Assembly: GCF_001500025.1 (NCBI RefSeq)
Contig: NZ_LQIW01000002.1
Location: 62,001 to 126,000, forward strand
Direction of reading: 5' to 3'
Source: Mycobacterium sp. IS-1590
Lineage (GTDB): Bacteria; Actinomycetota; Actinomycetes; Mycobacteriales; Mycobacteriaceae
DNA: 64,000 bases
The translations under genes and the position numbers were made by a program. Position 1 is the stretch's first letter. Every line of letters begins with the position of its first letter. The notes below the pieces were generated by a model that was given only the letters and a program-made list of their open reading frames with translations, made no database searches and was not told where the DNA came from. Of this stretch, positions 17,470 through 26,795 are shown in pieces.

Positions 17470-18282
17470 TCAACTCCACTGAGTTGTGGGACGTTCCCGG
17501 CGCACACCGTCGACGGTGACGTCGACGCGCTCGTCGAAAAAGCAGATGCGGTCGCGGACGCGTTCGCCGTCGGGCAGCGGATCGCGGTACGTCCACGCGA
17601 CGTCGCGCCTCCCGTCGGGCACCGAGAAGTATGACGCCCGGCCCTTGTACGCGCAGTAGGAGATGGTGTCGCTGTCGACGAGGTCGGCGACGACGTCTTC
17701 GCGCGGCAGGTAGTACCGCACCGGCAGATGCGTCTCGAACAGCAGCAGCGGACGCTGAGAATCCGCGAGTAGGCGACCGTCCGATTCGATGCGGACGTGG
17801 CGGCTGCTTTTCAGGATGTCGATGCGGTGATACGGGTCGTGCGGATGGCTGACGATCGGCTCGTCTTCTTCGTGCCATTCGAAGGCGCCGAAGTCCAGCA
17901 CCGCGTAGTCGACGAGGTCGGGGTCCTCGGGCTGGAAGGCCGCTGCGGGTGCCGTTTCCTCGCCGGCGATGATGTCGAACTCGGCGCCGGGACACGAATG
18001 GGCGCCGAACGGAACCGTCGGATCGAGCACCGCGCGGTCGACGCCGGGACGATCCGCGTCGTCGTCGCCGGATTCGGCGCCCGCGGGCACCAATTGCCCG
18101 GCGAGGTCGGCGACGGGAACCGCATACGTCGGCAGGATGCGGCGCGGCTCCCACACCAGCACCGCGGCACAGGTGTCGACGAGCGGTTCACCGCCCAGGG
18201 CCACCCGGATCCGCTTCGGTGTCGGCTCGTACCGCAGTGCATCGAGGCTTCCGCGGAGCAGGTCGGCCATCCGAACGGCCAT
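17470..18282 (-). CDS. Double DUF427 domain protein
   Basis: 270 residues, about twice the size of a single DUF427 protein. Two related halves are visible: about 1-130 (ending in the HSCPGAEFDI region) and about 140-260, each with the DUF427 pattern of an R-xx-G/S-xLLAD or LVD strand followed by P-x-x-Y-x-P and, in the second half, ISYCAYKGRASYFSV. DUF427 proteins are cytosolic and of unknown function. The start ATG follows GAGGTGCG. It converges on the metallopeptidase gene, leaving only 12 nt between stops, and lies upstream of no other minus-strand gene in close coupling; the acyl-CoA dehydrogenase stop is 30 nt before its start. Confidence 0.82.
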   Translation of the reverse strand: MAVRMADLLRGSLDALRYEPTPKRIRVALGGEPLVDTCAAVLVWEPRRILPTYAVPVADLAGQLVPAGAESGDDDADRPGVDRAVLDPTVPFGAHSCPGAEFDIIAGEETAPAAAFQPEDPDLVDYAVLDFGAFEWHEEDEPIVSHPHDPYHRIDILKSSRHVRIESDGRLLADSQRPLLLFETHLPVRYYLPREDVVADLVDSDTISYCAYKGRASYFSVPDGRRDVAWTYRDPLPDGERVRDRICFFDERVDVTVDGVRRERPTTQWS

Positions 18283-18312
18283 CGCGCACCTCTTGTCAGC
18301 TTTATCCGCGAT

Positions 18313-19695
18313 TCATTTGCGAGGCGGGCGCAAGACCTTCATCGCCATGCGCATTATCGGGGCGGGTACCCGGTCCTTGGCGTTGAGCGCGGCGTCGGCG
18401 GCGCGTCCACGCAGGGGTGTGCCACGGCCGAACATCTTGTTGAACGGGCCGCCGGTGGGTTCCAGGTCGAAGTGCAGCGGCGGCTTCCCGTCGGCGGCGC
18501 CGAGCGCATTTGCGATCACGACCCGCTGAATCTCGCTGGTGCCCTCGAAGATGGTGTACAGCTTGGCATCCCGATACCACTTCTCGACCGGATGGTCCTT
18601 GATGTAGCCCCAGCCGCCCATCGTCTGAATAGCGCGTTCGGTCGCACGGACCGCGACCTCGCTGGCCGCCAGCTTGGACATCGAGCCCTCGCCGCGTTCG
18701 AACGGAACGCCGCCGGCGGCCATCCATGACGCGCGCCAGGTGAGCAGGCGAGCGCCGTCGAGCGAGGTCGCCAGTTCGGCGAGTGGGAACGCGATGCCCT
18801 GGTTGTCGATGATGGGGGCGCCGAACGCCTCTCGCCGGTTGGCGTACTCCGTCGCATATTCCAATGCGGCCCGGGCGATTCCGAGCGCCTGGGCGGCGAC
18901 CATCGGCCGGGTCTGCTCGAAGGTGCCGAGCGTCGCCGAGCCCGAGTGCTTGGCGCCTTCGACGGCTTCGCGAGCCTTGGCCAGCTTGTAGTCGAGTTTT
19001 TCCTGGCCGCCGAGCAGGTTCTCGCCGGGGATGCGCACGCTGTTGAACTTCAACTCCGCGGTGTGGGAGGCGCGGCAGCCGAGCTTGTCGAGCTTGCGGA
19101 CCATTTCCAGACCCGGGGTGCCGCCGGGGACGATGAACAGCGCCTGGCCCTTGTGTCCGAGTTCCTGGTCGACGACGGCGTTGACCACGTGCACGTTGGC
19201 GATGCCGCCGTTGCCGATCCACATCTTGTGGCCGTCGATGATCCAGTCGTCGCCGTCGCGGCGGGCCGTGGTGCGCAGGTTGCGCACATCGCTGCCGCCC
19301 TCGGGTTCGGAGATCGCCAGCGCCGCCAGCTTGAGATCGCCCGGGGTGCCGAAGCATTCGGGCGCCCACTGCAGCATCTGCTCGGGTGAGGCGGCCTGGC
19401 CGATGGCCGACAGCGCGAGCGCCGGCATGACCACGGCAAGGCCGATGCCCGCGCATCCCCAGAACAGCTCCTCCATGAACATCGGCAGGGAAAGCCCGGT
19501 CGGGTCGCCGATGAGGTCGCGATAGAACAGCGGACTGTAGAAGCCGCGGGCGGCGGCCTCCTCGAGAACCGGCCAGGGGAACTCCTGGCGTTGGTCGTAC
19601 TCAAGAGCCACGGGACGGACGCACTGCTCGGCGAACTCATGGGTCCGCCGCGCCAGGTCGTGCTGCGCCTCGGTGGGCGTCAGGTCGAAGGCCAC
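18313..19695 (-). CDS. Acyl-CoA dehydrogenase (FadE family)
   Basis: 460 residues with the full acyl-CoA dehydrogenase fold: helical N-terminal domain, central beta domain with the FAD/substrate segment ALAISEPEGGSD and MWIGNGG, and C-terminal helical domain with IQTMGGWGYIKDHPVEKWYRDAK and IFEGTSEIQRVVIA. The last motif normally lies around the catalytic and FAD-binding region. It should catalyse FAD-dependent alpha,beta-dehydrogenation of an acyl-CoA. The C-terminal tail beyond residue 400 (FNKMFGRGTPLRGRAADAALN) is longer than in typical 380-residue members. Substrate specificity is not readable. It is transcribed alone; the next upstream gene on the strand ends in a strong terminator. Confidence 0.88.
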   Translation of the reverse strand: MAFDLTPTEAQHDLARRTHEFAEQCVRPVALEYDQRQEFPWPVLEEAAARGFYSPLFYRDLIGDPTGLSLPMFMEELFWGCAGIGLAVVMPALALSAIGQAASPEQMLQWAPECFGTPGDLKLAALAISEPEGGSDVRNLRTTARRDGDDWIIDGHKMWIGNGGIANVHVVNAVVDQELGHKGQALFIVPGGTPGLEMVRKLDKLGCRASHTAELKFNSVRIPGENLLGGQEKLDYKLAKAREAVEGAKHSGSATLGTFEQTRPMVAAQALGIARAALEYATEYANRREAFGAPIIDNQGIAFPLAELATSLDGARLLTWRASWMAAGGVPFERGEGSMSKLAASEVAVRATERAIQTMGGWGYIKDHPVEKWYRDAKLYTIFEGTSEIQRVVIANALGAADGKPPLHFDLEPTGGPFNKMFGRGTPLRGRAADAALNAKDRVPAPIMRMAMKVLRPPRK

Positions 19696-19750
19696 GACAG
19701 TGTGTTAGCCAGGTCCGCACGTTCCGAAACACTTGTTCGCTGAAATGGAC

Positions 19751-19784
19751 GGCCCCCGGATGCCAGGGGGTGCATCCGGGGGCC
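19751..19784 (-). terminator. Strong hairpin terminator
   Basis: GGCCCCCGGATGC and GCATCCGGGGGCC form a perfect 13-bp stem with an 8-nt loop; GGAC/GTCC flanks extend it with one bulge. It lies directly downstream (minus strand) of the small secreted protein gene and upstream of the acyl-CoA dehydrogenase start, so it separates the two transcripts. Confidence 0.75.
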
Positions 19785-19799
19785 TGTCCTGCGGGGTAG

Positions 19800-20099
19800 T
19801 TACTTGACGTCTATGTAGATCGTCTTGTTGATCACCCGGGTGTTGCGGTCACCGCCGACGCCCAGGCTGTCGGTCTGGGTGTAGGTCTGACCGGGGCGCA
19901 CCGCCACCACCGACGCCTTGTCCAGCGGGGCGTTACCGATGCGGTTCACGATCACGTGGTAGCCCTGCGATTCCAGCTCGCTGATGGTCTGCTGCGCGTT
20001 CCCGGGTCCGGACGGTGCGGCCGCGACGGGCGAGGCCAGTCCGATCAGGGCGGCGGCAAAGGCGCTAGCGGCGACGGTAGCGATACCAAACTTCTTCAT
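19800..20099 (-). CDS. Small secreted mycobacterial protein
   Basis: 99 residues from the ATG at 20099, which has GAAGAAGG upstream; the open frame continues further upstream but lacks a signal peptide there. A classical signal peptide (KKFGIATVAASAFAAALIG) ends in the Sec cleavage pattern PVAAA-PSGP. The mature part is about 70 residues and contains ISELESQGYHVIVNRIG followed by VRPGQTYTQTD, a pattern seen in small exported mycobacterial proteins of unknown function. No cysteines are present. It is monocistronic: a strong terminator follows and a 271-nt divergent intergenic region precedes it. Confidence 0.78.
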   Translation of the reverse strand: MKKFGIATVAASAFAAALIGLASPVAAAPSGPGNAQQTISELESQGYHVIVNRIGNAPLDKASVVAVRPGQTYTQTDSLGVGGDRNTRVINKTIYIDVK

Positions 20100-20205
20100 T
20101 TCGGAGCCTTCTTCTTTTGTCTGTTTCGTATCCGAGCCGTGGCATGTGTCGCGGTTCGTAGCTGCAGCTGATCTTGGAAACCCCGTGGTCAGAGGATTTA
20201 ATTCC

Positions 20206-20238
20206 GATGGCAGAAATTGATTGCCGGATGGCAGGAAT
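20206..20238. repeat. Two direct repeats in divergent intergenic region
   Basis: GATGGCAGAAAT (20206-20217) and GATGGCAGGAAT (20227-20238) are 11/12 identical and 21 bp apart, two helical turns, so both face the same side of the DNA. They lie between the small secreted protein gene and the gene at 20371 and may be operator half-sites. This is inference from spacing only. Confidence 0.35.
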
Positions 20239-20370
20239 CGTGCCGCGGGACGGCCGATCGCCGATGTTCGGGGACCCGAATCGGCCCGCCGGTGACCCGT
20301 GTGGGCGCAGCTGCGCGGCCGGACGACGGTTCGGCTCCAGCCACCCCGTCTTCGAACGTATGATCGAACA

Positions 20371-20679
20371 ATGGGCGAGCTGAAAGGCATCGGGTACAAC
20401 GGGCAACCCGTTCAGCAAGCCTTCCGGCGGGTCGATCCGCCGATCGCCGTGCTCGTCGACCTGGCCGCGGTCTTTCCCCGCGAGCCGCACGCCGTCGGCG
20501 GTTACAACCCGGCCGGTCTGCAGATGCATGCGGTGGTCGAAGGGCGGCTCACCTGCTGGGGATTGTGCGAGCAGGGCTATTGGTGGGGGTGGGTCACCTA
20601 TGAGATCGCCTATGGCGCGCGCCGAAAACCCGTCACGCACTGGATCCCCGCCTGGACGCTCAAGCCCAAGGCGCCGTAG
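20371..20679 (+). CDS. Hypothetical protein, small, Trp/Tyr-rich
   Basis: 102 residues, not recognised. It starts MGELKGIGYNG; the C-terminal half is rich in aromatics (LTCWGLCEQGYWWGWVTYEIAYG) and reads like a compact beta protein, followed by RRKPVTHWIPAWTLKPK. No signal peptide or membrane segment is present. The ATG at 20371 has no ribosome site, but TATGAT at 20359-20364 ends 7 nt before it, the spacing of a -10 box for a leaderless mRNA. An in-frame upstream start at 20299 is less likely for that reason. It converges on a small minus-strand gene 72 nt away. Confidence 0.62.
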   Translation: MGELKGIGYNGQPVQQAFRRVDPPIAVLVDLAAVFPREPHAVGGYNPAGLQMHAVVEGRLTCWGLCEQGYWWGWVTYEIAYGARRKPVTHWIPAWTLKPKAP

Positions 20680-20751
20680 CGGCCGCCTCGAGGGGCAACG
20701 CATCGAGGGCCGTCACGACCCGCACACGTTGGACGAGCCCGCCGCTCATGG

Positions 20752-21021
20752 CTACGACGCGGCCTGACCGAGCCGCCGCTGCGCCTCTCCCGGTGAGATT
20801 CGCAAGCGCCGAGCCACATCCCGCGGGGTCGCGCCGCGGTCGAGGAGCAACCGGCCGAACAGCCGTTGTTCGAGTGCCGCCGCCTGGTTGTCGAGCCTGT
20901 CGAGCTGTTCGATCAGCGCGTACAGCTCGGTACGTGTCAGACCGTCGAGCCGGAAGGTCGCAAGCTCTCGATACAGCGACTCCAGCGCGGTGAGCACATC
21001 GGAGATTCGATTCGAACGCAT
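20752..21021 (-). CDS. Small protein resembling the N-terminus of DUF222/13E12 proteins
   Basis: 89 residues from ATG 21021. It opens MRSNRISDVLTALESLYREL and contains LTRTELYALIEQLDRLDNQAAALEQRL, then an HTH-like ending RDVARRLRISPGEAQRRL. This order resembles, from memory, the first 80-90 residues of the DUF222/HNH (13E12 repeat) family in mycobacteria, where such a helical region is followed by a longer domain and an HNH nuclease. Here the protein stops after the HTH-like helix. It may be a stand-alone domain or the remnant of a larger gene; downstream sequence up to 20680 shows no HNH motif. The start was chosen where the family motif begins. Confidence 0.6.
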   Translation of the reverse strand: MRSNRISDVLTALESLYRELATFRLDGLTRTELYALIEQLDRLDNQAAALEQRLFGRLLLDRGATPRDVARRLRISPGEAQRRLGQAAS

Positions 21022-21121
21022 GTACGAAAGGCTAGCGGTAGCGTACGACAAGCCGAGCGGAGCCGCAGGTCGGTGCGGCGGCTCGGGGAATGAATCGGAC
21101 CTCAGTCCGGTTAATCGGGAT

Positions 21122-22090
21122 ATGCCTGCGATTACCGCCGATACGCTCACCCTCCCCCGCATCACCGCGGCCGGACCGTCGGACACCCACCGCCCGGTTC
21201 GGTCGATCACCACGGGACCCCGCGGGTTCGAAGGCGAGGGTTTCCCCGTGGTCCGTGCCTTCGCCGGAGTCTCGGCCGCCGAGCTCGATCCGTTCGTTCA
21301 CATGGATCAGATGGGCGAGGTGGAGTACGAACCGGGAGAACCGCGCGGCACCGACTGGCATCCGCACCGCGGGTTCGAAACCGTCACGTACATGATCGAC
21401 GGCCGATTCGCGCACCAAGACTCCCACGGTGGCGGCGGGCTGATCACCGACGGCGCCACGCAGTGGATGACCGCGGGCTCGGGCATTCTGCACATCGAGA
21501 CGCCACCGGCCGAACTCGTCGCCAGTGGCGGCCTGTTCCACGGTGTTCAGTTGTGGGTCAACCTGCCCCGCAAGGACAAGTTCGCGGCGCCGAGATACCA
21601 GGCGATCGAGGGCGGCCAGGTCGAGCTGTTGTCGTCCGACGACGGTGGTGCGCTGGTGCGGATCATCGCCGGTGACATCGACGGTCACATCGGCCCGGGT
21701 GCCACGCACACCCCGATCACGTTGGCGCATAGCACGATTCAGCCCGGCGCCCAACTCGATCTGCCGTGGAGGCGCGACTTCAACGCACTGGTCTACGTGT
21801 TGTCCGGGCGCGGGTCTGTCGGCCCCGTCGCACATCCGATCCAGCAGGGACAGCTCGCGGTGCTCGGACCCGGCGACCGCGTCAGGGTGCAAGCCGACGC
21901 GAACCAGGACGCCCACCGCCCCGCCCTGGAAGTGCTGGTGCTCGGCGGCCTCCCGATTCGCGAGCCCGTCTTCCAGTACGGCCCGTTCGTGATGAACAGC
22001 AAGTCCGAGCTGATCCAGGCGCTCGAGGACTACCAGGCCGGCAAATTCGGCCAGCTTCCCCCGAACGCCCTTATGCCTCAACGCCTTTAG
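21122..22090 (+). CDS. Pirin family protein
   Basis: 322 residues, a bicupin of the pirin family. The N-terminal cupin has the metal-binding signature WHPHRGFETVTYM and the following HIETPP (in place of the usual HSEM), which supplies His and Glu ligands. The C-terminal cupin is the pirin_C type (YVLSGRGSVG, GPFVMNS). Bacterial pirins are non-haem iron proteins with quercetinase-like or regulatory activity; which applies here is unknown. The start ATG was chosen where homology begins; the longer open frame upstream is implausible. There is no obvious ribosome site. Its 3' end overlaps the convergent FUSC gene by 20 nt. Confidence 0.88.
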   Translation: MPAITADTLTLPRITAAGPSDTHRPVRSITTGPRGFEGEGFPVVRAFAGVSAAELDPFVHMDQMGEVEYEPGEPRGTDWHPHRGFETVTYMIDGRFAHQDSHGGGGLITDGATQWMTAGSGILHIETPPAELVASGGLFHGVQLWVNLPRKDKFAAPRYQAIEGGQVELLSSDDGGALVRIIAGDIDGHIGPGATHTPITLAHSTIQPGAQLDLPWRRDFNALVYVLSGRGSVGPVAHPIQQGQLAVLGPGDRVRVQADANQDAHRPALEVLVLGGLPIREPVFQYGPFVMNSKSELIQALEDYQAGKFGQLPPNALMPQRL

Positions 22091-24239
22091 CCGATCGCGC
22101 CGGGGCGGGTTTGGTGTACAGCAGGTTCAACGCTCCGAGATGGGCGGCGACGGCCACCAGGGGCAGTGCCGCGGGAACCGCGAGATCGTCGTCGGTGGCC
22201 TCGGCGCGCAGGGCCGTGACGAAGTCATCGCTGAGCGGCGGTGGCGAATGGACCGCGCCGCCGGTGACCTTCGCGCAGATCGCGTCGGCGTGTATTTCGA
22301 GCACCTCCCTGGTGCCGGGATAGATCCCGTGCGGCGGGGGAACGACGTCGGCGATCAGCTCGGCGGCGGCACGCAGCCTGACGGCCCGGTTCGCCGATCG
22401 CACGGCCGGCCCGCGGATATCGGTGGGACCGCTACTCTCCGAGAGGAATTGCCGCACGGCATCGTCCACCGTTCGCGTCGCCCGCAGCGCCTGCTGGCTC
22501 AGCGCGATCACCCGATCGTCGGCCTCCTCCGACGCCCCGCGGGTCACCCGCAGCACCGCGGCCTTGAGAAACGTCGCACCGACGGCGAACGCGTCGTCGA
22601 TGGCCTGCCGCAGCCGGTTACCCGCCCCCCGCGGCCACAACAGGACCGAAACCACCACTCCGACCAGCGCGCCGACCACGACATCCTCCACACGGATCAA
22701 GCCGACGCTCCAACCCGTCGGCGCGATCAGGTTGAAGATGATCAACACCATCATCGTGAAGGCGGCCTGGCCGGCGATGAAGGATGCGACCTCCGGAACG
22801 AAGGCGGAACCGAACGCCACCACCGGCAGGAGAATCCACATGACGAGCGGGTCGACGCCGACGAGTTCGATGAGCCCGACGCCCAACAGAAATCCGATGG
22901 CGGTGCCGGCGACCGCCCTGAGCATGCGGGTGCCGGTGGTCAATGCGCTGCTGCGCAACACCGACATCGCTCCGAGCACGACCCAGAATCCGTGCTCGAG
23001 GGGAAACAGGTGAGTGACGGCGACCGCCAGGGCCAACCCGAGGCCCGTGCGAATGCTGTTGCGCAACACCACCGCCCGGGTGGCAAGGAAGCCTCTGGTG
23101 ATGGCGGCGACGGCCGTCGTCTCGGGCATCACCCAGTCCGCGGTGCCGGTCTTGGGAAGGCCGCGCCCCAGCACCCGGGCCCATACCGGGCGGGCGTCGG
23201 CAGCCGCGGCGTTGCGAATGATGCGGCCGGTCACTCCGACGGTCGCTGAGAATGTGCGTCGCCCAAGAAGGTTGCGGCCGACGGCGAGCGCGTCCGCGTC
23301 GTCCGACGATGCGAGGATCTCGAGGATGTCCTCGCGGTAGCGGCCCTGGGCGATCTCGCGGAGATCGGTGAGCGCGGCGTCGAGGTCGGCGGTGCGGGCG
23401 GCCCGGGTCGAGGCGTCGGAGATCTGCAGTACGGCCGCCGAATCCCGCAGCACCCGGATCAGCGGGTGCTTCATATCGTCGAGGAGTCGCCCTGTGCCGT
23501 CGGTGATCCGGTCCGATAGCCAGCCGAGGTCGTCGACCACCCGGACCAGGGCGCGGCTGCCCGCGGTCAGCGCGACGGGCCGGTAGTCGGCACTGAGGAA
23601 CGTCTCCCAGAGCTGGTTCATCGCCCGGGTCACGTTCCTGGCCGGGGTGGTGCCCTGCAGGCAGTCGGCCAGCCGGTCGCATACGCGCGCGGCACCGCTG
23701 CGCAACTCGTCGTGATGACGCGGCGGCAGGAGGAACAGTGCGGCGGGCACACAGAACACCAGAGCTATGAACCAGCCGAGCAGCCGATCGGGAATGGGAC
23801 CGACCGGGGTGCACGCGGGCAGCACGAACGTCATGAGCGTCGCACGCTGGCCGGCGGCGACGATCTCGCTGAGCACCCCCGAGAACGTCACCACCACCCC
23901 GAGCACGAACATCGCCGCGACGCTCACCCACGGATGCGGCGCAACCAGGGTGCCGAGCGTGATCAGGATGGCGCCGTTGACGGCGAGCCCCAGGTAGGCC
24001 AGTGCCCGAGCTGGCCGGTTTCCGGGGAAGTCGACCAGGATCAGCAGCGCGACCGACCCGAAGATCGTGATCATCGGCGTCTGGGTTCCACCGCCGACCG
24101 CAAAGCTCACCGCGGCCGCGATCGGCAGCACGATGGCCGCCCGGATCGCCCGGCGCAGCGCGTCGAGTTCGGGGTCGCGCCGGCGCAGTCGGTTCTCAGC
24201 ATGGCGACACACCGGGGCGACGACTTCAGTGAGCGACAA
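22071..24239 (-). CDS. FUSC/aromatic acid exporter family membrane protein
   Basis: 722 residues starting with TTG at 24239. Two blocks of membrane helices (about residues 30-180 and 385-520) flank two large cytosolic domains, the layout of FUSC/YccC/AaeB-type proteins (fusaric acid resistance, p-hydroxybenzoate efflux). Hydrophobic runs such as TIFGSVALLILVDFPGNRPARA and FWVVLGAMSVLRSSALTTGTR match that family. It probably exports aromatic or weak organic acids. It begins 14 nt after the stop of the TetR gene at 24254, so the two form an operon and the TetR protein is the likely regulator. No better start was found in the frame. Confidence 0.82.
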   Translation of the reverse strand: MSLTEVVAPVCRHAENRLRRRDPELDALRRAIRAAIVLPIAAAVSFAVGGGTQTPMITIFGSVALLILVDFPGNRPARALAYLGLAVNGAILITLGTLVAPHPWVSVAAMFVLGVVVTFSGVLSEIVAAGQRATLMTFVLPACTPVGPIPDRLLGWFIALVFCVPAALFLLPPRHHDELRSGAARVCDRLADCLQGTTPARNVTRAMNQLWETFLSADYRPVALTAGSRALVRVVDDLGWLSDRITDGTGRLLDDMKHPLIRVLRDSAAVLQISDASTRAARTADLDAALTDLREIAQGRYREDILEILASSDDADALAVGRNLLGRRTFSATVGVTGRIIRNAAAADARPVWARVLGRGLPKTGTADWVMPETTAVAAITRGFLATRAVVLRNSIRTGLGLALAVAVTHLFPLEHGFWVVLGAMSVLRSSALTTGTRMLRAVAGTAIGFLLGVGLIELVGVDPLVMWILLPVVAFGSAFVPEVASFIAGQAAFTMMVLIIFNLIAPTGWSVGLIRVEDVVVGALVGVVVSVLLWPRGAGNRLRQAIDDAFAVGATFLKAAVLRVTRGASEEADDRVIALSQQALRATRTVDDAVRQFLSESSGPTDIRGPAVRSANRAVRLRAAAELIADVVPPPHGIYPGTREVLEIHADAICAKVTGGAVHSPPPLSDDFVTALRAEATDDDLAVPAALPLVAVAAHLGALNLLYTKPAPARSAKGVEA

Positions 24240-24253
24240 CCCCGCTGCCCGCG

Positions 24254-24820
24254 CTAATCGCCGTCGGGGACCGTCGCGAACCGACCGTCATCGAGGGCCT
24301 CGCGCAATTGCCCGGAGATCCATCGCAACCCGTCGGGGTCACGCGGCAACGTCGTCTGCTCATAACCGGCGAAGACATACACCGCGCATTCGGCGAACAG
24401 CTGCGCCTGCCTCTTGTGCTGCAGGATCTCGAACGCCGATTCGTAGAGGATGTCAAAGCGCTGCTGGTCGACCGCCACCTGTACTTCGTGCACGTGCGGG
24501 TCCAGCGCGCTCCACACCCGGATGGCGGCTTCCGCGCCGTGCGGGAGATCCAAACCGGTCTCGAACAGGGCGTCGATGCGCCGGCGCGGGTCGGGTTCGG
24601 CGCGCACCGCCTCGATCACCCGCACGGTGCGCTCCTGCGTCCAGTGCGCGAGTAGTTCCCTGGTGTAGGCGGGCCAGTTCGGGAAGTAGTGGTAGAACGA
24701 GCCGGTCGTCACGCCGAGGCGTTGACAGACCTCCGCGAGCTTCAGACCGCCGTACCCCAGATCGGACAGGATCTCGATCCCCACGTCGAAATAACCGTCC
24801 CGCGATACGACACTCCCCAT
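24254..24820 (-). CDS. TetR/AcrR family regulator, probable regulator of FUSC exporter
   Basis: 188 residues. The N-terminal HTH (GYGGLKLAEVCQRLGVTTGSFYHYF, about residues 22-46) is a textbook TetR DNA-binding domain; the rest is a helical ligand-binding domain (ETGLDLPHGAEAAIRVWSALDP). The start ATG 24820 was chosen to begin shortly before the HTH; the frame runs far upstream on the minus strand but crosses a divergent TetR gene. It is upstream of and close to the FUSC gene, the common repressor-exporter arrangement. A candidate operator lies just ahead of the start. Confidence 0.85.
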   Translation of the reverse strand: MGSVVSRDGYFDVGIEILSDLGYGGLKLAEVCQRLGVTTGSFYHYFPNWPAYTRELLAHWTQERTVRVIEAVRAEPDPRRRIDALFETGLDLPHGAEAAIRVWSALDPHVHEVQVAVDQQRFDILYESAFEILQHKRQAQLFAECAVYVFAGYEQTTLPRDPDGLRWISGQLREALDDGRFATVPDGD

Positions 24821-24826
24821 TACCTG

Positions 24827-24843
24827 GACATTAGTTCTAAGTC
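24827..24843. promoter_or_regulatory. Candidate TetR operator between divergent tetR genes
   Basis: TTAG-TT-CTAA (24831-24840) is a perfect inverted repeat, flanked by GAC and GTC with one extra base on the left arm, giving an imperfect 17-bp palindrome. It sits 6 nt from the start of the minus-strand TetR gene and about 90 nt from the plus-strand TetR gene. Either protein could bind. Confidence 0.4.
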
Positions 24844-24928
24844 GGGCCGATTCTCTACGTTCAATTTCCCGGGCGCGAAAGTCCGGAATTTGCTGATAAA
24901 TAGCAGGTCGGAGCCGCCGGGGAAGCTG

Positions 24929-25603
24929 ATGCCTGAACGGGTAAGTGACGTGTGGCACAATTTGACCGTGCCGCATACGGCGAGTAGAGGTCCGGGTCGT
25001 CCCCCCGCAGCGAAGGCTGCCGAGACGCGTGAGCGCATCATAGGAGCAGCGCGCGAGGTTTTCAGCGAACTCGGATACGACGCAGCGACCTTCCAGGCGA
25101 TCGCCATTCGCGCGGATCTGACGCGTCCCGCGATCAACCACTATTTCGCCAATAAGCAGGTTCTCTGGCGCGAAGTCGTGCAGCAGACGAACGCAGCGAT
25201 CGCCGGCGCGGGGAAAGCGCGCGCGCAGGACGAAACCAAACTGCTCGCCAGGTTGTCCGCGTACTTTACGGCGGCGATGCAGGCCGACTCCGAAGACCGT
25301 TCGGCTGCAGCGTTTTTGGTGACTTCGGTGCTCGAGGCCCAGCGCCACCCGGAGCTCAGCGACGAGGAACACGACTCGCTCAGGCACTCGCGCGAATTCG
25401 TGGCCTGGGCCGTCAGAGACGCGATCGCACGCGGCGAGCTCACCACCGACACCGAGGTCGACTCGCTCGTGGAGATGCTGGTCGCGGTGATGTGGGGTAT
25501 GGGCTTCTACGCCGGCTTCGTCGGCAGCCACGACGAGCTCAAAGCGGTGGTGCGCCAGTTCGAGCTACTGATGTCGAACAACCTGTGGCGCCTGCAGCCC
25601 TGA
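24929..25603 (+). CDS. TetR/AcrR family regulator (Rv0144-like)
   Basis: 224 residues from ATG 24929. A basic N-terminal extension (VPHTASRGPGRPPAAKAAE) precedes the HTH (IIGAAREVFSELGYDAATFQAIAIRADLTRPAINHYFANK), followed by a helical C-terminal domain. The start has GGGGAAG upstream and the long open frame before it lies in non-coding intergenic DNA. The position, just before a SAM methyltransferase, an aldehyde dehydrogenase and an SDR on the same strand, matches the Rv0144-Rv0148 order of M. tuberculosis. It may control that cluster, but no operator was identified there. Confidence 0.85.
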   Translation: MPERVSDVWHNLTVPHTASRGPGRPPAAKAAETRERIIGAAREVFSELGYDAATFQAIAIRADLTRPAINHYFANKQVLWREVVQQTNAAIAGAGKARAQDETKLLARLSAYFTAAMQADSEDRSAAAFLVTSVLEAQRHPELSDEEHDSLRHSREFVAWAVRDAIARGELTTDTEVDSLVEMLVAVMWGMGFYAGFVGSHDELKAVVRQFELLMSNNLWRLQP

Positions 25604-25643
25604 CAGCGGCGTGACCTGCCGCACAGCTCGATAGCCTGCCTAA

Positions 25644-26603
<960 letters not shown>

Positions 26604-26795
26604 GCTACCGGCGCGTCGGGCACCGAAACTCGCGCGAGCGACCGCGCTTGTACGCTGTTTCGCGGCGTGTCGAGGGACAAACACGGTCGCTGGCCGCTTG
26701 TGAGGGGGCCGCGTACACGGAGTGAGAGAGGCCTTCTGGGCGGCCCGACCGCTTGGTTAGGATCGGGGCATTCCTCGGGTCAGGAAGGACTCCCC

